Positions 34,163 to 46,110 of a stretch of DNA of 64,000 bases are shown piece after piece. Under the pieces are notes generated by a model. It did no database searches. It saw nothing but the letters and a program-made list of their open reading frames with translations, and was not told the DNA's origin. The translations under genes were made by a program, and so were the position numbers. Source of the stretch: Jacaranda mimosifolia (taxonomy: Eukaryota > Streptophyta > Magnoliopsida > Lamiales > Bignoniaceae). The stretch is taken from positions 25,273,744 through 25,337,743 of the forward strand of contig CM032123.1 of NCBI GenBank assembly GCA_018894105.1. Direction: 5' to 3'. The first letter of the stretch is position 1; each line of letters begins with the position of its first letter.

Positions 34163-36736
34163 TGTGACACCACACTTCGGGAACCCGAAGCTGAGATATC
34201 AAACATTCCATTCAATAATTCTGAACCTAAAATATAATTCAATAGGCCCATAATCAAACATTTCATGCTCATCAGAAACAGCAGCGAATTCAAACTAAAA
34301 CAAACCTGTAATATACAACACATAACTAAATACATGCCACAAGATCTCCAATCAACTTATCAGAAGTAGTGGAATTTCAAACTTAACAAACTCGAAAAAC
34401 TATAAAGTAAAGGCCAAGATTCACGTTCTTACATAACAAAATATTAACAATCCTTAAATCATCCATATCAACATAACGTATCATATGCCTCAAATCCATA
34501 CTTAGCAATCAGACGATTTTCAAAGATACATGCAACATCTGATCTATTACAAAACACACTCATGTCCAGCCTGAAGTCCAATTTCCTCGCTTATTCCCTG
34601 TCTGAGAGAATGAATCCAAATAAACGGGCGGGAAAGTCCGAAGGACTTAGTGAGTGACAACTGTATGCATAATATAAAGAATCTGTTGAGGAAGAATCAA
34701 CTCAACAAACTGTAAATCAACAGTCAAGCAAAACAAATCAGAATATGATCTGACAGTTAGGCAGGCAGGCAGTCAGGCAATCAATCAATCAGTTAGCCAG
34801 TCAAGCGGTCAATCAGTTAGGAAACAATCAAAATCAATCAAAAACATATCAGATCAATAGAATCAATCTAACAAACCATATCAAAATAATCATATCAGTC
34901 GCTTAACGACTCATCCTGCTTTACAGTTAGGAACAACATATCAGCTCGTCCCGCTTTACAGCTAGGAACAACATATCGGCTCGTCCCACTTTACGGCTGG
35001 GAACAACATATCAGATCAACAGATAACAGTACGGACGGATAACAGATGTTAATCGAAGGATAACCCTTACAAGGGTATACACGTATAGACAGTCCAGAAC
35101 AGTACAGAAATGCCGACAAGGCCACAGATAATAGAATAAACAGAACAGATAACAGAACGGTATAGATACCAGATAGGAGTTATGGGCGCCAGAACAGACA
35201 GAAGCAAAATCGATATCAAAATAACCCTCACAGGGGTGTTCAAATCAGATAACAGATAACAATCGGAATTCCAACACATTTCAGATTCCAATAACATATC
35301 GGAGTATTGTACTGAAACAGAAAACCCAAATAGGGGCTTTTCACAATAATAGATACTTAAGAAAGGTGCCAGATTGGTAGACCCTCACCTCCGTAATCTC
35401 AGAAGTGTTATCACAGTCAACAGCCTATTGGTCCGTGGGACCCACTTCGTCGTTACCTAACCAAAAAGTAATATTTATAATCAAAATCCATACTTAATTC
35501 TATTAATCACAATTATACCATTAACAATTTCTAGAATCACTAATTTATCGATTAATACAGTATCTCATTCCTATTTCAAGGTCATGGGCATAATCCTAAA
35601 TCACATAATAGGATTAATCCTTACATAATCAATTCCTAATCAAATGCCATTTAATCTTATAATATAATCCTTAATACTATTTAAATCCAAGTTTTGGCAT
35701 TTTGCATAAGTCCGGGTCCACTTAATCCATATTCCTTGCATAGGGATCAACATACATATATATAAACATATCATCTCTTCCCAATTCCTATTCTTGGCAA
35801 GGTACAACGCTACATTAGGAAAGGTACAACACAAGCAACATATGTATTTATTAAAGGTATAACTAAATCCAAATGCCAAAGCTTGCTACCAGAGCATCAA
35901 AACCACAAACCAATTACACAGTTGCGACCATCACGTCGAGGAGATGAAACTGGTCTGAGGTCGCCAAAGCACCGCCGTCCGCCGTCGCCGGAAAATGAGT
36001 TGGCACCACCCAGAGAATCCTCTCCTCGAGAGCTTTCCAACGGTACCCTTGGTTTTTGAAATAGATGCCGGAAAACCCTTCAAAACCGCCCCGAAGCCTT
36101 CACGATTTAAAGCTTCACCGCCGGTTTTTCGCCATTTCTGCTGCGTATCTCCGCTGTGCAAAGCTACCACCTTGTTCCCCTCATCGAGTACTAGCTAAAC
36201 CATCCCTTAGATGCTCCGTTTGACACCAGAAAGTGAGGAACCCAGTTGTTGGCCGTGAGGTTGTTTTCGGTCGTCCTCCGTCATGCTATTCCGACGGTCT
36301 TCCGCCGTGTATGGTGGTGCTGGTCGAGTGTTGGAGGTGAGGGGAGTTGATTTGGGGTGTTGGTTCGAAGAAAGAGGTGTTGCCGGTGGGTGGTGGTTGG
36401 CCACGGTGAAGAGAAGAAATAAGGAAGAAGAAAAAGAGAAGAAAAGGGAAAGAAGAAGAATGAAGAAAAAGAAAGCTGCAACCTTTTTAAAAAAATCAAA
36501 TTTCCTATTTTGCAATTTAGTCCTTGAGTATAAGCACTCCTCAATTGAGTTCATGAAGTCCCAAAAATTTCTCCTAAGCCCCCATTGACTAGTTTTCTTC
36601 CATGCACACCCCTTAACTTCAAAAATCTTTACAATTAAGTCCTTTTATTTCTTTTTCAGGCCTTAAAATCCGACCAATAATTCTCTTAATTTCTAAATTC
36701 TTATTTCCGAAAATACTAAATTTCAGGGGTGTTACA
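34163..36736 (-). repeat. Right (5') LTR of the gag-only element
   Basis: It runs TGTGACACCACACTTCGG to GGGGTGTTACA. Its last 1185 bases match the left LTR; its first 1389 bases are different and hold the minisatellite at 34885-35010. Confidence 0.75.
34885..35010. repeat. Minisatellite in the right LTR
   Basis: Three copies of a unit of about 35 bases, CATATCAGCTCGTCCCGCTT plus TACAGCTAGGAACAA with variants; the first has an insertion. Short CAGGCAG and CAATCAGT runs lie just before it (34750-34830). Confidence 0.75.
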
Positions 36737-37160
36737 AATATATTCTTTAAGTATTATTTTTATATATTATTTATTACTTGTACACATGGCGGGACCCCCC
36801 CGGGGGGGGGGGGGGGGGAGGGGGAACACGGGCCATTGCCCCCCCCCCCCAACTTATTATATTATAAATATTTATATACATAATTAATTTTTTATTAGTT
36901 ATTCTTTAAATAATCCGAATTTTAAAAAATAAATTATTTAATATTAATTAAAATAATTATTTTTAATATTTATTCATTAATTTCTAAAAGATCTAACTTT
37001 TCTTGTTGGGTCATAAATAAAAAATCAATTACTTAGATTTATTGGGTTGTATTTACTTTATTTTTAACTAAAGATAAAACTAAAATTTATTGACTTAATT
37101 TTTACCTTTTTCAATTTTGTAAAACTCAAAGTTAAAGAATAACATATTTGCAATTAAACA
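36737..37160. other. AT-rich sequence with a G/C homopolymer block
   Basis: Within AT-rich DNA, 36795-36850 contains seven C, then 17 G in a row, then A and five G, and a run of 12 C. Short text here (GGGCCATTGCCCC) resembles flanks of hAT-like elements. Runs this pure may be sequencing or assembly error. Confidence 0.55.
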
Positions 37161-37171
37161 ATCAAATTGTT

Positions 37172-37284
37172 GGCCTGGCCGTGGCATCATCTTCACACAT
37201 ATAACTGTAAGATCAGGATTTCAAAGCCTAGCAAACTCTTGGTATGCATTTGTATAAATAAAAAAAAATAAAAACAATTAAATT
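37172..37284 (+). repeat. Probable tRNA-derived SINE fragment
   Basis: GGCCTGGCCGTGGCATCATC resembles the A-box part of a plant tRNA-derived SINE. About 30 bases on, AGATCAGGATTTCAAAGCC resembles the B-box part, and an A-rich tail (AAATAAAAAAAAATAAAA) closes it. The B box has drifted (TTTCAA for GTTCGA). Confidence 0.45.
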
Positions 37285-37639
37285 AGGCTCACTAGGTCAC
37301 TTCTTTTTTATTTATTTGAAAAAATATTATTGGTGTTTAGTCAAAGAAAACCTTAAGGAACTTGCAAAATAACTAAATTATGTTTTTATAACTTCAATGA
37401 AATTAAGATAAAAAGGCAAAGATAAGTAAATATTTAAAATAAAAATGAATTTTTCTTTATCTTTCAAGAGCTAAAATTGGGGGGAGGGGGGGTGGAATTC
37501 TGATATAATTATTGCTAAGAACAGTCTTAGAAAGCCTTAGGGCCTATGAGACTTGCAAAACAACCAAAATATCTCCCTTTTTTACCTTCAAGATTAAGAT
37601 AAAAAGATAAAGATAAGTGAATATATAAAATAAAAAAAT

Positions 37640-37790
37640 TGAATTTTTCTTTGTCTTTCGACGGCTACAATTGAAAGAACTTTTTCTGTTATCAATATTG
37701 TCAGAAACAGTCTTAGAAACAAAATAGAGGATGAAATTTTAGGCGTTTCCTTAGTTGCTTATATAGAGAAAATACCACTAAAGGTGGATT
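37640..37790 (+). pseudogene. hAT transposase C-terminal dimerisation fragment
   Basis: Between stops, LCLSTATIERTFSVINIVRN then SLRNKIEDEILGVSLVAYIE matches the hAT dimerisation motif (LPVSTATTERAFSAM...RLRNxMxDExL). It is only about 45 codons. A diverged second copy of the surrounding 200 bases lies just upstream (about 37330-37520), where the motif is destroyed by a G-run. hAT transposases use this region to dimerise. It is probably the tail end of a long-lost element; the right border may be near 37900. Confidence 0.72.
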
Positions 37791-37967
37791 ATTATTTATA
37801 TTGATTCAATTATTTTCAACTTTTATGAAAATATACATTCGAATCGTGAATTATTAAATTTGTATTTGGACTTTTATATTCTAAATTTTTGCCCCCAGCT
37901 CTCTCATCCGTCCCTATTTGTATATTATATGTATAAATAGTTGGGCTCACACTAGCTAGCTAAGGGT

Positions 37968-38619
37968 AGTGTTTGAAAAATTGGGGCCTTCATTGAACCG
38001 AAAAATTTTACCGGTTTAACCGTTGTTCGGACCGTAATTGAACCGCAATTAAATCATGACATCATATTATGTAATGTATATAATTGTATATTTTATATAT
38101 TACTAAAAGTTAATAATATATCAAACACAAAGCATAAAGAGCCAAAATTATATTGTTCAACTTTATAGGTTAGAATTTCTTAAAAGAGATAGCCAAGAGC
38201 ACATGAGCTAGGTAAGGAACTAAGGGTTTCTACCCTCCCGCCGAATTTAAAAATTAGAATGTTAGATTTGATTTGGGGCTTTATTTTGTAGATCTATTTG
38301 AGTGTCTTAGACTTTTAGCTTTCTAATATGTACCTTAGCCTTGGATGTTCATACATTACGCAAAAAAATTCAAAAAAAGTGTTAATTATGCCAAAAAATA
38401 AAGGAAAGAAAAGAAAATAAATAAATCGATTCGATTTTAATAAACCGTGAATGGTTCAATGGTTCAAACAGTCCAACCGCCAGTTCAAACAATTTTCACA
38501 AAATAGGACCGTTATTTTGGTGTATCAGTTTTTACTCAAAATTGGACCTATTCATAGAGCGGTTGACGGTCCAATCAGTCTAACCGTCCGATCCGGTACA
38601 GTCCGATTTTTAAATAGTG
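37968..38619. mobile_element. MITE-like element with CCGGTT-rich ends
   Basis: The left end AGTGTTTGAAAAATTGGGG and the right end read inversely, CACTATTTAAAAATCGG, form an imperfect inverted repeat. Inside each end lie phrases built on GGTTTAACCG, GGACCGT and AACCGTCCGATCCGG. The centre is AT-rich and non-coding. The superfamily is not settled. Confidence 0.55.
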
Positions 38620-38639
38620 GCTCGGAGGCCTTCAAGTCA

Positions 38640-38790
38640 CTATATTAAAGCTCAAGTTTGGTTTAATTCTAAGCTTGAGATTGAACAATCTTGAGCTCGA
38701 GCTAAGTTTTCTTATATTGAGCTAATTAAGTCAGCTCACGAGCCGACTCGGCTCAGCCCAACTTGCACCCTAGTCACTATAGTACTATTT
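38640..38790. repeat. GAGCTCGAGC-type repeat fragment
   Basis: Text with AGCTTGAGATTGAACAATCT, GAGCTCGAGCTAAG and CAACTTGCACCCTAGTC resembles one end of a common hAT-type plant MITE. The other end is missing. Confidence 0.4.
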
Positions 38791-39679
38791 AATGACTCAT
38801 TTTGTTGCAGGGATCGATGAAGAATTTCTCAAATAATTAGGAATAAATAATTCTTTGAAAAATTAAATGAACTTGATCTTATACATACATGCAGAAGATA
38901 ATCAAAAAAAGAGAAAATATGAGTTCTTCTTTCTATATATATGTATTCCATGTACTTGCTCTTCCCAGTGATTATTACTTGAAAATTGGCATTTTTTTGT
39001 TAGGATAGTTGCTATGTGAGGAAATATCTCGGCTTGTCAAGCCCAGCCTTAGCTTCCGCCACAATGCCTCAATTAATTTCAACATTTATATATTTTTAGC
39101 AAAATGATGGTATAAGTTACAAAATGTCGTATAGTCACATCATATTATTAGGAAAAAATTGTTAATAAGATAAGTGCTTATAATACTAAAATTATTAATT
39201 CATAATTGCATGTATTAAGTTATATAAGATTTTTTTTTGGCCAAATCATGATTTTCACTGTCTTTGACAAGAAATGAATGTGTGACAATATCTTAAAAGA
39301 ATATTATTAAAATAAAATCAAAATTAGTATCACTTTGTTTATACATATATCCAATGATAACTTGTTAAAATTGCCACTTAATCATCTTGTCACCAAAGCT
39401 ATTTCCAGTTGTACTAGTGCAATAGAATTCAAAATAAGAGAAAATGTGAAATCTTTAAAACAAGCCCATTCATTCTATCCAAAACACAGTACTGGTAATT
39501 AAATAAAATTTAACAAATAAAGAAAAAGGAAAAAAGGAAATCAATAGACATATTGCTCAAAGTTATAGCTAGCACGTGATGATATTGAACTCTTAACACA
39601 AATATTTGGTGATACAAATACCAGCTTTTATTAAAGCTATGAAATTAGAGCTTGCACAAGAAACAGAAACAACAAGTCA
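38791..39679. other. AT-rich intergenic sequence
   Basis: No gene or element end is recognised. Confidence 0.4.
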
Positions 39680-39830
39680 CAAACACTTTTCTTTTCTTTT
39701 CTTTTCTTTTCTTTTCTTTTTTTTCCTTCACATACGTACGTACATTATGAGTTTGCTAAGGTTCAAACTCCTTACTTACCATATTATATGAGAGATTTAT
39801 ACCACTAGACACAAGCTACTCAACAAACAC
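39680..39830 (-). repeat. Probable tRNA-derived SINE with (GAAAA)n tail
   Basis: On the minus strand an A-box-like TGTCTAGTGGTAT lies about 33 bases before a B-box-like GGAGTTTGAACC, and the sequence ends in a (GAAAA)n tail of about 35 bases (39686-39722). Order, spacing and tail fit a tRNA-derived SINE. It lies just downstream of the peptide gene at 39921. Confidence 0.5.
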
Positions 39831-39920
39831 TACTGGAGGCGCAAATATTTCCATAACAAGTAAATCAAACATACTCACTCGATGTGTGTGTATATATATA
39901 TATATATACTTAGTTATCGA

Positions 39921-40166
39921 TCAAGGGCGGTGCCAGATAGTGGGGATCAACTTGTGTACAGGTAGACGAGTACTGGCCCTGTGATCATGTGGTGAATTAT
40001 GATGAGTATTTTTTCCCTTCTTCACAGTTTCAGGGCAGCAATCCACAACGTTTCCTTGGCAACAAGGAATCCAAGCTGGACCCACAGAAGCTTCCACGTC
40101 TACATGATTTGTAATAGTACTTACGAGGACTAAAACGAATACACAGATGAGTAATTTCTTGGCCAT
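39921..40166 (-). CDS. Short secreted peptide precursor (81 residues)
   Basis: The frame starts in a good plant context (TTTTTCATGGCC), and a TATA box lies about 105 bases upstream. Residues 1-26 (MAKKLLICVFVLVLVSTITN onward) form a clear signal peptide, with likely cleavage after VDVEA. The mature part has two Cys-Cys pairs (WIPCCQGNVVDCCPE), a basic and His-rich linker, and a C-terminal tail RLPVHKLIPTIWHRP. The layout is that of a small secreted signalling or defence-type peptide. KLIP recalls the core of CIF peptides and the tail position recalls CLE-like peptides, but neither signature is complete: there is no Asp-Tyr sulfation motif and no central Gly-Pro. The family is not established. 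Confidence 0.65.
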   Translation of the reverse strand: MAKKLLICVFVLVLVSTITNHVDVEASVGPAWIPCCQGNVVDCCPETVKKGKNTHHNSPHDHRASTRLPVHKLIPTIWHRP

Positions 40167-40269
40167 GAAAAATTAAGATGTAAGGAAGTGATGAGATCGA
40201 TCACCTCTTTTGTGGTTTTTTGTTTTTCAAGTTGAGGACTGCTCAGTGCTCAAGGCCATGTAATTTTTG

Positions 40270-40281
40270 CTATATATATAG
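40270..40281 (-). promoter_or_regulatory. TATA box of the peptide gene
   Basis: The minus strand reads CTATATATATAGC about 105 bases before the ATG at 40166. Confidence 0.5.
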
Positions 40282-40289
40282 TGAGCAAC

Positions 40290-43232
40290 AGCTACAATTT
40301 GCTTTTAATTATATAATATTCCTATATTTTATTTATGCACCAGTGGCTATTCTCTTGATATCATCAAAATCACTCAGGGGTATTTGGATTTATTTCTGAA
40401 CCACTTCTTTATTTTTTCATACTATTTGAAAATAAAAATTTATCAGTTTTTCTTATTAAAAATACCACTTATTTTTATTTCAAAACACATTTCCCATAGC
40501 CTATTTCTATTTTCAGTATATATTTTTTCACATCTAAAACCCTACTGTCTCCACACTTAAAAATTATTGTAACGCGACCTACATATCTTAATTTTCACTT
40601 TCAATTCTTTACTTAAATATAAATTATTTATTAGTAACATCACTTCATTTATATGAAAATGCACAATCTCTTATGTGAAAATTTTCTTCATCCAACTATA
40701 TTTTCATTTTCAAGTAATAATATTCGGATACAAACTTATTTGCAAAATATATTCTCTAACTCTTTTCCAATTTTTGAAAACAATGAAAACAAAAAAATAA
40801 AAATATGAACATAATAATCAAGCAGGATAAGTTAGTCGGCAGCATACAATTTAAATCTGAAATGAACTACAGATGAAATTCGAAATAGATTATCTTTTTT
40901 AAGTTATCAAATCAGACTCAAGTAAACTTCAAAATTTATTGAACAATAAAAGATCAACTCTAATTTGGCCCCTCATGTGGAAAGAGTCAAGCTCAATTAA
41001 TGAATATTAATTTATCAACTCAATGAATATACATATAATAGCTACGTTGATTTGAATTTCAACCCCCACAAAAATATAAAAAATGAAAAACTCCACATAC
41101 ACATGAGCATTGTGTGTGTGTGTGTGTGTGTGTGCTAAAGGGGGCCACAAATGATGGGAGGTAGTAATTACATAAAATTAATTTGTAAACTGTGAATTTG
41201 AAATACAGATAGTAGTAGTGGTAGATCTAATTTGAAATTACTCAACAAATGCACTGAGCACGTCTGGAAATAATTATATATAGAATCTCTTTTTACAACT
41301 ATTTAATTACTGCTATATATGCATTCCCAAAATGAATTTAGCCCTACCTAAATTAGAAATCTATTCTGTTTCCATGGCATCTATGCAAAGGTGGGTCTAA
41401 AAAATCAAGATCATAAATTATTTATTTAATTTGTTTATTAATTTTATCAAAATTCAATTCATCAAGAATGCCTAGTAGTATTTATTTTATTTTTGGCTAA
41501 CTATTATTTGCCCGTCAATACAGAAATTCCTTATCTTTTACACAAGTAACTGACTAAGTAGATTACATATGAATCTTTATCCAGGCATATATATTACATT
41601 AATCCAATACATTATACATCCCAATCAATTAAGAAATAAGAATCATTAGTGTTGGGCAATAAGGTCTTTTTCTGAAATAATCGAACTAAATGTTGTAATC
41701 AAATGAGCCGTCAACAATGAGACAGAAAGATCATTGTTGAAAGATTTTGCAGCCATTTTTATGTTTTGTCTTCTTTATTAATTATGATATTATATATTCA
41801 TAAGATAACAAATTTTGAGTCATTGATCATTGTCGAAATTAAATATTTTACTTTGCCGTAGTTGCTAAGCCATGATCGATAGCAACACAAATTGTCGATG
41901 ATCAAAATGCTGTTATATATTTTTATAATTTTAAGCCCTCAGTTTTTAATTTGTACCTATTTAGGTTGGAAAGCATAGGGCTAAGATTAGTCAAGTATAA
42001 AAATTACATTTGAATTTTTCTTTTTATTATATAGGATTTTCAATTCACTTTAATTTGATTCAATTAGTTATATATATATATATATTAGATTAACAATATT
42101 ATCAAATTATTTCGACATTACTGAAATGATAAAATACATTAAAAATATTAAATTACTCAAGCTCGACTAGTATTTCAATTTAAACTCGACTTACATATAA
42201 TCAATAAAAATTCAGAAGTAAGTATTCTAATTGATTAAATTAGACCACACATTGGGAGTATAAATTAAACATAGACTAAAACGATAATTTCTATACAGTC
42301 GTGCCTAATCACCAAAACTCCTTTAAATGAATTAATTCAATACAAATAGCTAAAATTTTCAATATTTATTTTATATACAAATGAAGGTAAATATTTATCA
42401 TGCTTTTGAAGGGTTTTCTTTTTAAAAGAAAAAATAGCATATTATGGGAGAAAATACGAACAAAAGCTTGTGCGTATTTAATATGAATGCTAGCTTTACA
42501 ATTTGTTGTCTATGGTGAATTACATCAAGAACTCTGAGATTTGGCCTAATAAAAAAATCCTTGTTGTTTCAAAAATTACATTAATCCCCTAAATTTTAAA
42601 ACTAAAATGTAATGCTAACAGAAAGAGCAAAATGACTAAAATGTCTTTCCATTAAAAATTGACAAAAAAAACAAAAAATGAGAAGATTGATAGAAATATC
42701 AAAAGACATAAATACCCTTTGACCTATTTATAATAACTTTGAATTTATGAGGATCTATTTGGTACTTAATTCACTTTATTTTTTTTAAATTTAAATATAA
42801 CTTTAACATTTTTATTTGAATTTAAATATGAATTTAATAATTTTTTTAAAATTTAAGTATAACTTTAACATTTTTATTTGAATTTAAATATGAATTTAAT
42901 AATTTTTTTAAAATTTAAGTATATTATCTCATATAATAAAAAATTAATTTAATTAAATTATTTGATTGGATATCAAAGAATATATACTTATTTGATTGAT
43001 CTTGCTAAAATATCATTAAATATAATTATTATATATTAATAATTTTACTTGAATTTTAAATATAACTTTACTAATTTTATTTGATATATTATCTTATATA
43101 GTTTAACTTCAATAATTTTAAGAGTGAATCAAATTAATAATTTTATTTTATTTATTTATTATTTAAAAGTAAAATAAATAAAATAAAAGTTTAAATCTAT
43201 TACCTTACATAGTATCATGGTGCATATATATA
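40290..43232. other. AT-rich intergenic sequence with simple repeats
   Basis: It holds a (TG)n tract at 41111-41134 and a near-perfect tandem duplication with a period of 62 bases at 42795-42918. Bases 42540-42660 resemble the dispersed phrase at 3120-3260. No gene is seen. Confidence 0.55.
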
Positions 43233-43233
43233 T

Positions 43234-43271
<38 letters not shown>
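43233..43271. repeat. (CA)n microsatellite
   Basis: Nearly 20 CA units, followed by TA- and CA-rich text to 43330. Confidence 0.9.
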
Positions 43272-43272
<1 letters not shown>

Positions 43273-43339
43273 AAATACATATATACATTATGTATATACA
43301 CACATGCATTATATATATATACACACAATAAATACGTAT

Positions 43340-45075
43340 TATATAATACACCATCCCCTATCCCCCTCACCCCACCTCCAATATGCCTCTGGCGGCTAGC
43401 GGTCGCCGGCCGACCAGCGGCCGGTTTCTTACTGGCATGACAGCCAATTGTTGGCTTGGTCATAGTTGGCAACCAGTCGCTGGGCGACCATTAGCCACCA
43501 TGATTCGCAGGAACAGTCGCGGAGAATGGAACGGGAACTATCATTCCAATTCCATTGCAATGTCGCGGAACGGTCGCGGAGGTTCCTCACATTTTGTGAT
43601 TTAAAGCATTAAAAAATTTCAAAAAAATAAATTCAAAAAATATAAAAACACATAAAATTGTCTAATAGTATTTATATTAGACAGTAATATAATTTTATGC
43701 ATTGTAAATTGATTTAGATTTCATAAAGCTTTCTTATAATAGTATTGAGGATAATGTTTTTTAAATTGTTCATTCAATTATTCAACAATATAATGAAAGT
43801 GAATTTGATAGAATAAATAGTAACATTACTAATAGCAAGTGTAGAATAATAATGTACAAAATTTTGTAACATCCTTTGGCACATTTTTGATGAAATATAT
43901 TAATACAAAAATATTTTAGGAACTAATTGTAATGATTTTCAATTTTTTGACATGTAAACAAATAGTTAAAAAAAAATTTCATCATTCTACATAAATTATA
44001 ATTTATTAAGTATGATATATTACTTAATATGATTTAACTTTTTGTTAAAAATAAACAAAATAGAAGACAGGTTATGTATTAATTCTTTATATATTCTTAT
44101 TCTTTTGTAAATTGAAAGTTCAAATTTACACATAGCAAAAAATAAAATATTTTAAAATACAAATTTATTATATTTTGAATTAATATAGAACTATATATTT
44201 AGAAACTAGAATAAATATCTAAATGTAATTTATAAGTAATTAAATAAGATATAAAATTTGATTAAAAAACGAAAAATGGAAAGCAAAAGACTGTCTTCTT
44301 AATTGGTTCCCTGCCCTCACTATTTCCAAGAACCCCATTCCAATCTCACCATCCAATGCCACCAAACCTCCTGCTGGCAACCATCCCGCCACCACCATGG
44401 TCTTCCAAAACACCACCATTCCTGTCTTCTTAAGCGGCTCCCTCCCTCCCCTATTTCCAAGCCCCCATTCCAATTTCACCATCCAACGCCTCCAAACCTC
44501 CCGCCGGCAAGGCGGCAACCATCCCGCCCCCACCATGATCCTCCAAAACACCACTATTCTAGCCAAAATACCGTTCCGACATTCCGTGACATTTCGATTT
44601 ATCAGAATGTGACTCCGTTCCGGCCAATTTATTAGCCTAGTGCAACAGTTCCAAGTCACAACTATTCCCCACCGAAACAACAGAACGCCGGCGTTCGTTC
44701 CAATTCTAGATGCCCGTTCCAACCGATTTATTGGCATTCTGGAAAACCATGTTAGCCACTGGCCTAGTCATGGCAAAGGATTGGTCACTAGGTTGGTCAC
44801 AGTGACCAAATGCTCATTGCCAGGGCCGATTGCTAGCCTAGCCATGCCGAAAGGCTGGTCGTTGGGCGACTGGAAATCTGGCCATGGCGAATAGCTAGTC
44901 ATTAGATGACCAATCACCTATTACTATTGTTGGCCGCCATTGGTATGGTAATTTGGTGAGGCAACCGGCTGCTGGCTTGGTCATATCGCGGCTAGCTACT
45001 TAGCCAGGCCATAGCCGGCAGCTAGTTGGGGGTTGGGGTTGAGGGTGAGTTGGTGTGGTGGGGATGGGGAGACAG
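43340..45075. repeat. GC-rich island with inverted C-rich/G-rich ends
   Basis: The left end is C-rich (CCCCTATCCCCCTCACCCCA) then GGCGGCTAGCGG. The right end is the rough inverse (AGCCGGCAGCTAGTTGGGGG then GGTGGGGATGGGG). Between the ends, two stretches with GAACGG-type text (GCGGAACGGTCGCGG at 43565; CCGTTCCGACATTCCG at 44570) flank an AT-rich centre. This looks like a non-coding foldback element related in design to 16081-16376. Open frames here are compositional. Confidence 0.45.
44291..44552. repeat. Two-copy tandem repeat of about 132 bp
   Basis: Copies beginning TGTCTTCTTAAT (44292) and TGTCTTCTTAAG (44424) share CCCATTCCAAT, CACCATCCAA and CCAAAACACCAC. It lies inside the GC island. 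Confidence 0.7.
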
Positions 45076-45935
45076 GCTTTGCTTGTTTTTAATTTTTAAT
45101 TTTTTTAATTAATTATTTATTTATTCTATAATAAATAAATAAATTTAATTAATAATTTTAAATATATTTGTTATTTAATATTATTAAATATATTTTTTAT
45201 TTAATATTATTAAACATGTAATTTAAAATATTACTTAATTAAGTATGTCTTAGATCTCAAAAAAATATTAATGATAAATAAATCCTTAAAAATTTGAATA
45301 TCTTACAATACCACCCTTGAGGGTATTTTCATCTATCAAAAGAGCTCAAAAATGATAAACAATAAGGTCAATTAACATGAGTGTATTTTGGAAAATTTAG
45401 CTAATTTTTAACAGTATTAGTCAAAATCTTAATGTTAACTAACTATTTGTTTAAAATGTTGGACAACTTTAATTTTTTTTTTTTTTACTCACGCCAAAAC
45501 TAAAATTCTCCCTTTGTCCATCCCCCCCTCCCCCAACACACACAAACAAAAAAAAAAAAAGAAAGAAGAAGAAGAAGAAGAAGAAGAATGCTAATTTATA
45601 TTTGGGACTACAGTTCTAATTAATGATTTTCAACTATTTAATTGAATCGATCTTTAATCATTGTAAAGTTATTTTTCTTAGAAAGCCACTAGGGACCTAC
45701 TGCAAGTTTAAAAAATTATTTTCATTGTAAAGTTAATAATTTAAGTTTTCTGTGCCAATTAATATTAAGAACACTCTTAGAATTTTATCAAAATTTCATA
45801 AGAATTTGAGAAAATATACTCTTAGCAGCTTGTTTACAATAGTTTTCACAAGATCTTTCTGCGCTTTTGGTCTACTAGAAAATGGGAAAATTAATCTGGC
45901 CCCCCTCTAAAATATGGATATTGTGGTTTACTTCC

Positions 45936-45985
<50 letters not shown>

Positions 45986-46110
45986 GACCACCACATACTT
46001 TTGAAAATATTGCAAAAAACTCCTTTGAGACCGTAAGTAAAGTGTATGAGCCATTTTAAGCGAGTTGTTATGATATTTTATACATAAAATGATTATTATG
46101 CCCTTACTAT
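45076..46110. other. AT-rich sequence with microsatellites
   Basis: It holds a poly-T run (about 45473-45487), an (AAG)n tract at about 45562-45589 and a (GA)n tract at 45938-45980. No gene is seen. It ends with TAT (46108-46110), the probable left target site of the large CACTA element. Confidence 0.6.

Larger units (their letters stand above)
29641..36736 (-). mobile_element. Gypsy-type LTR element that retains gag only (TR-GAG-like)
   Basis: LTRs of 2337 bp (29641-31977) and 2574 bp (34163-36736) enclose only 2185 bases. Reading the minus strand, the internal part has an initiator-Met primer site next to the right LTR, a gypsy gag with two zinc knuckles, and a purine tract (ATGTGGGAGGTG) next to the left LTR. 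Pol is missing apart from what may be the first strand before the protease. Both LTRs end with the inverted pair TGTRRCACC and GGTGTTACA. No matching target duplication is seen (TTCAA on the left, AATAT on the right). Short elements with gag but no pol are known in plants as TR-GAG. The LTR pair is mosaic. Confidence 0.78.

Noticed and set aside
43217..43472. Open frames over the (CA)n tract
   Set aside because: They translate the microsatellite and have no other support.
44240..44737. A 165-codon minus-strand frame
   Set aside because: It runs through a 132-base tandem repeat in a GC island; both strands are open because of composition, and nothing is recognised.
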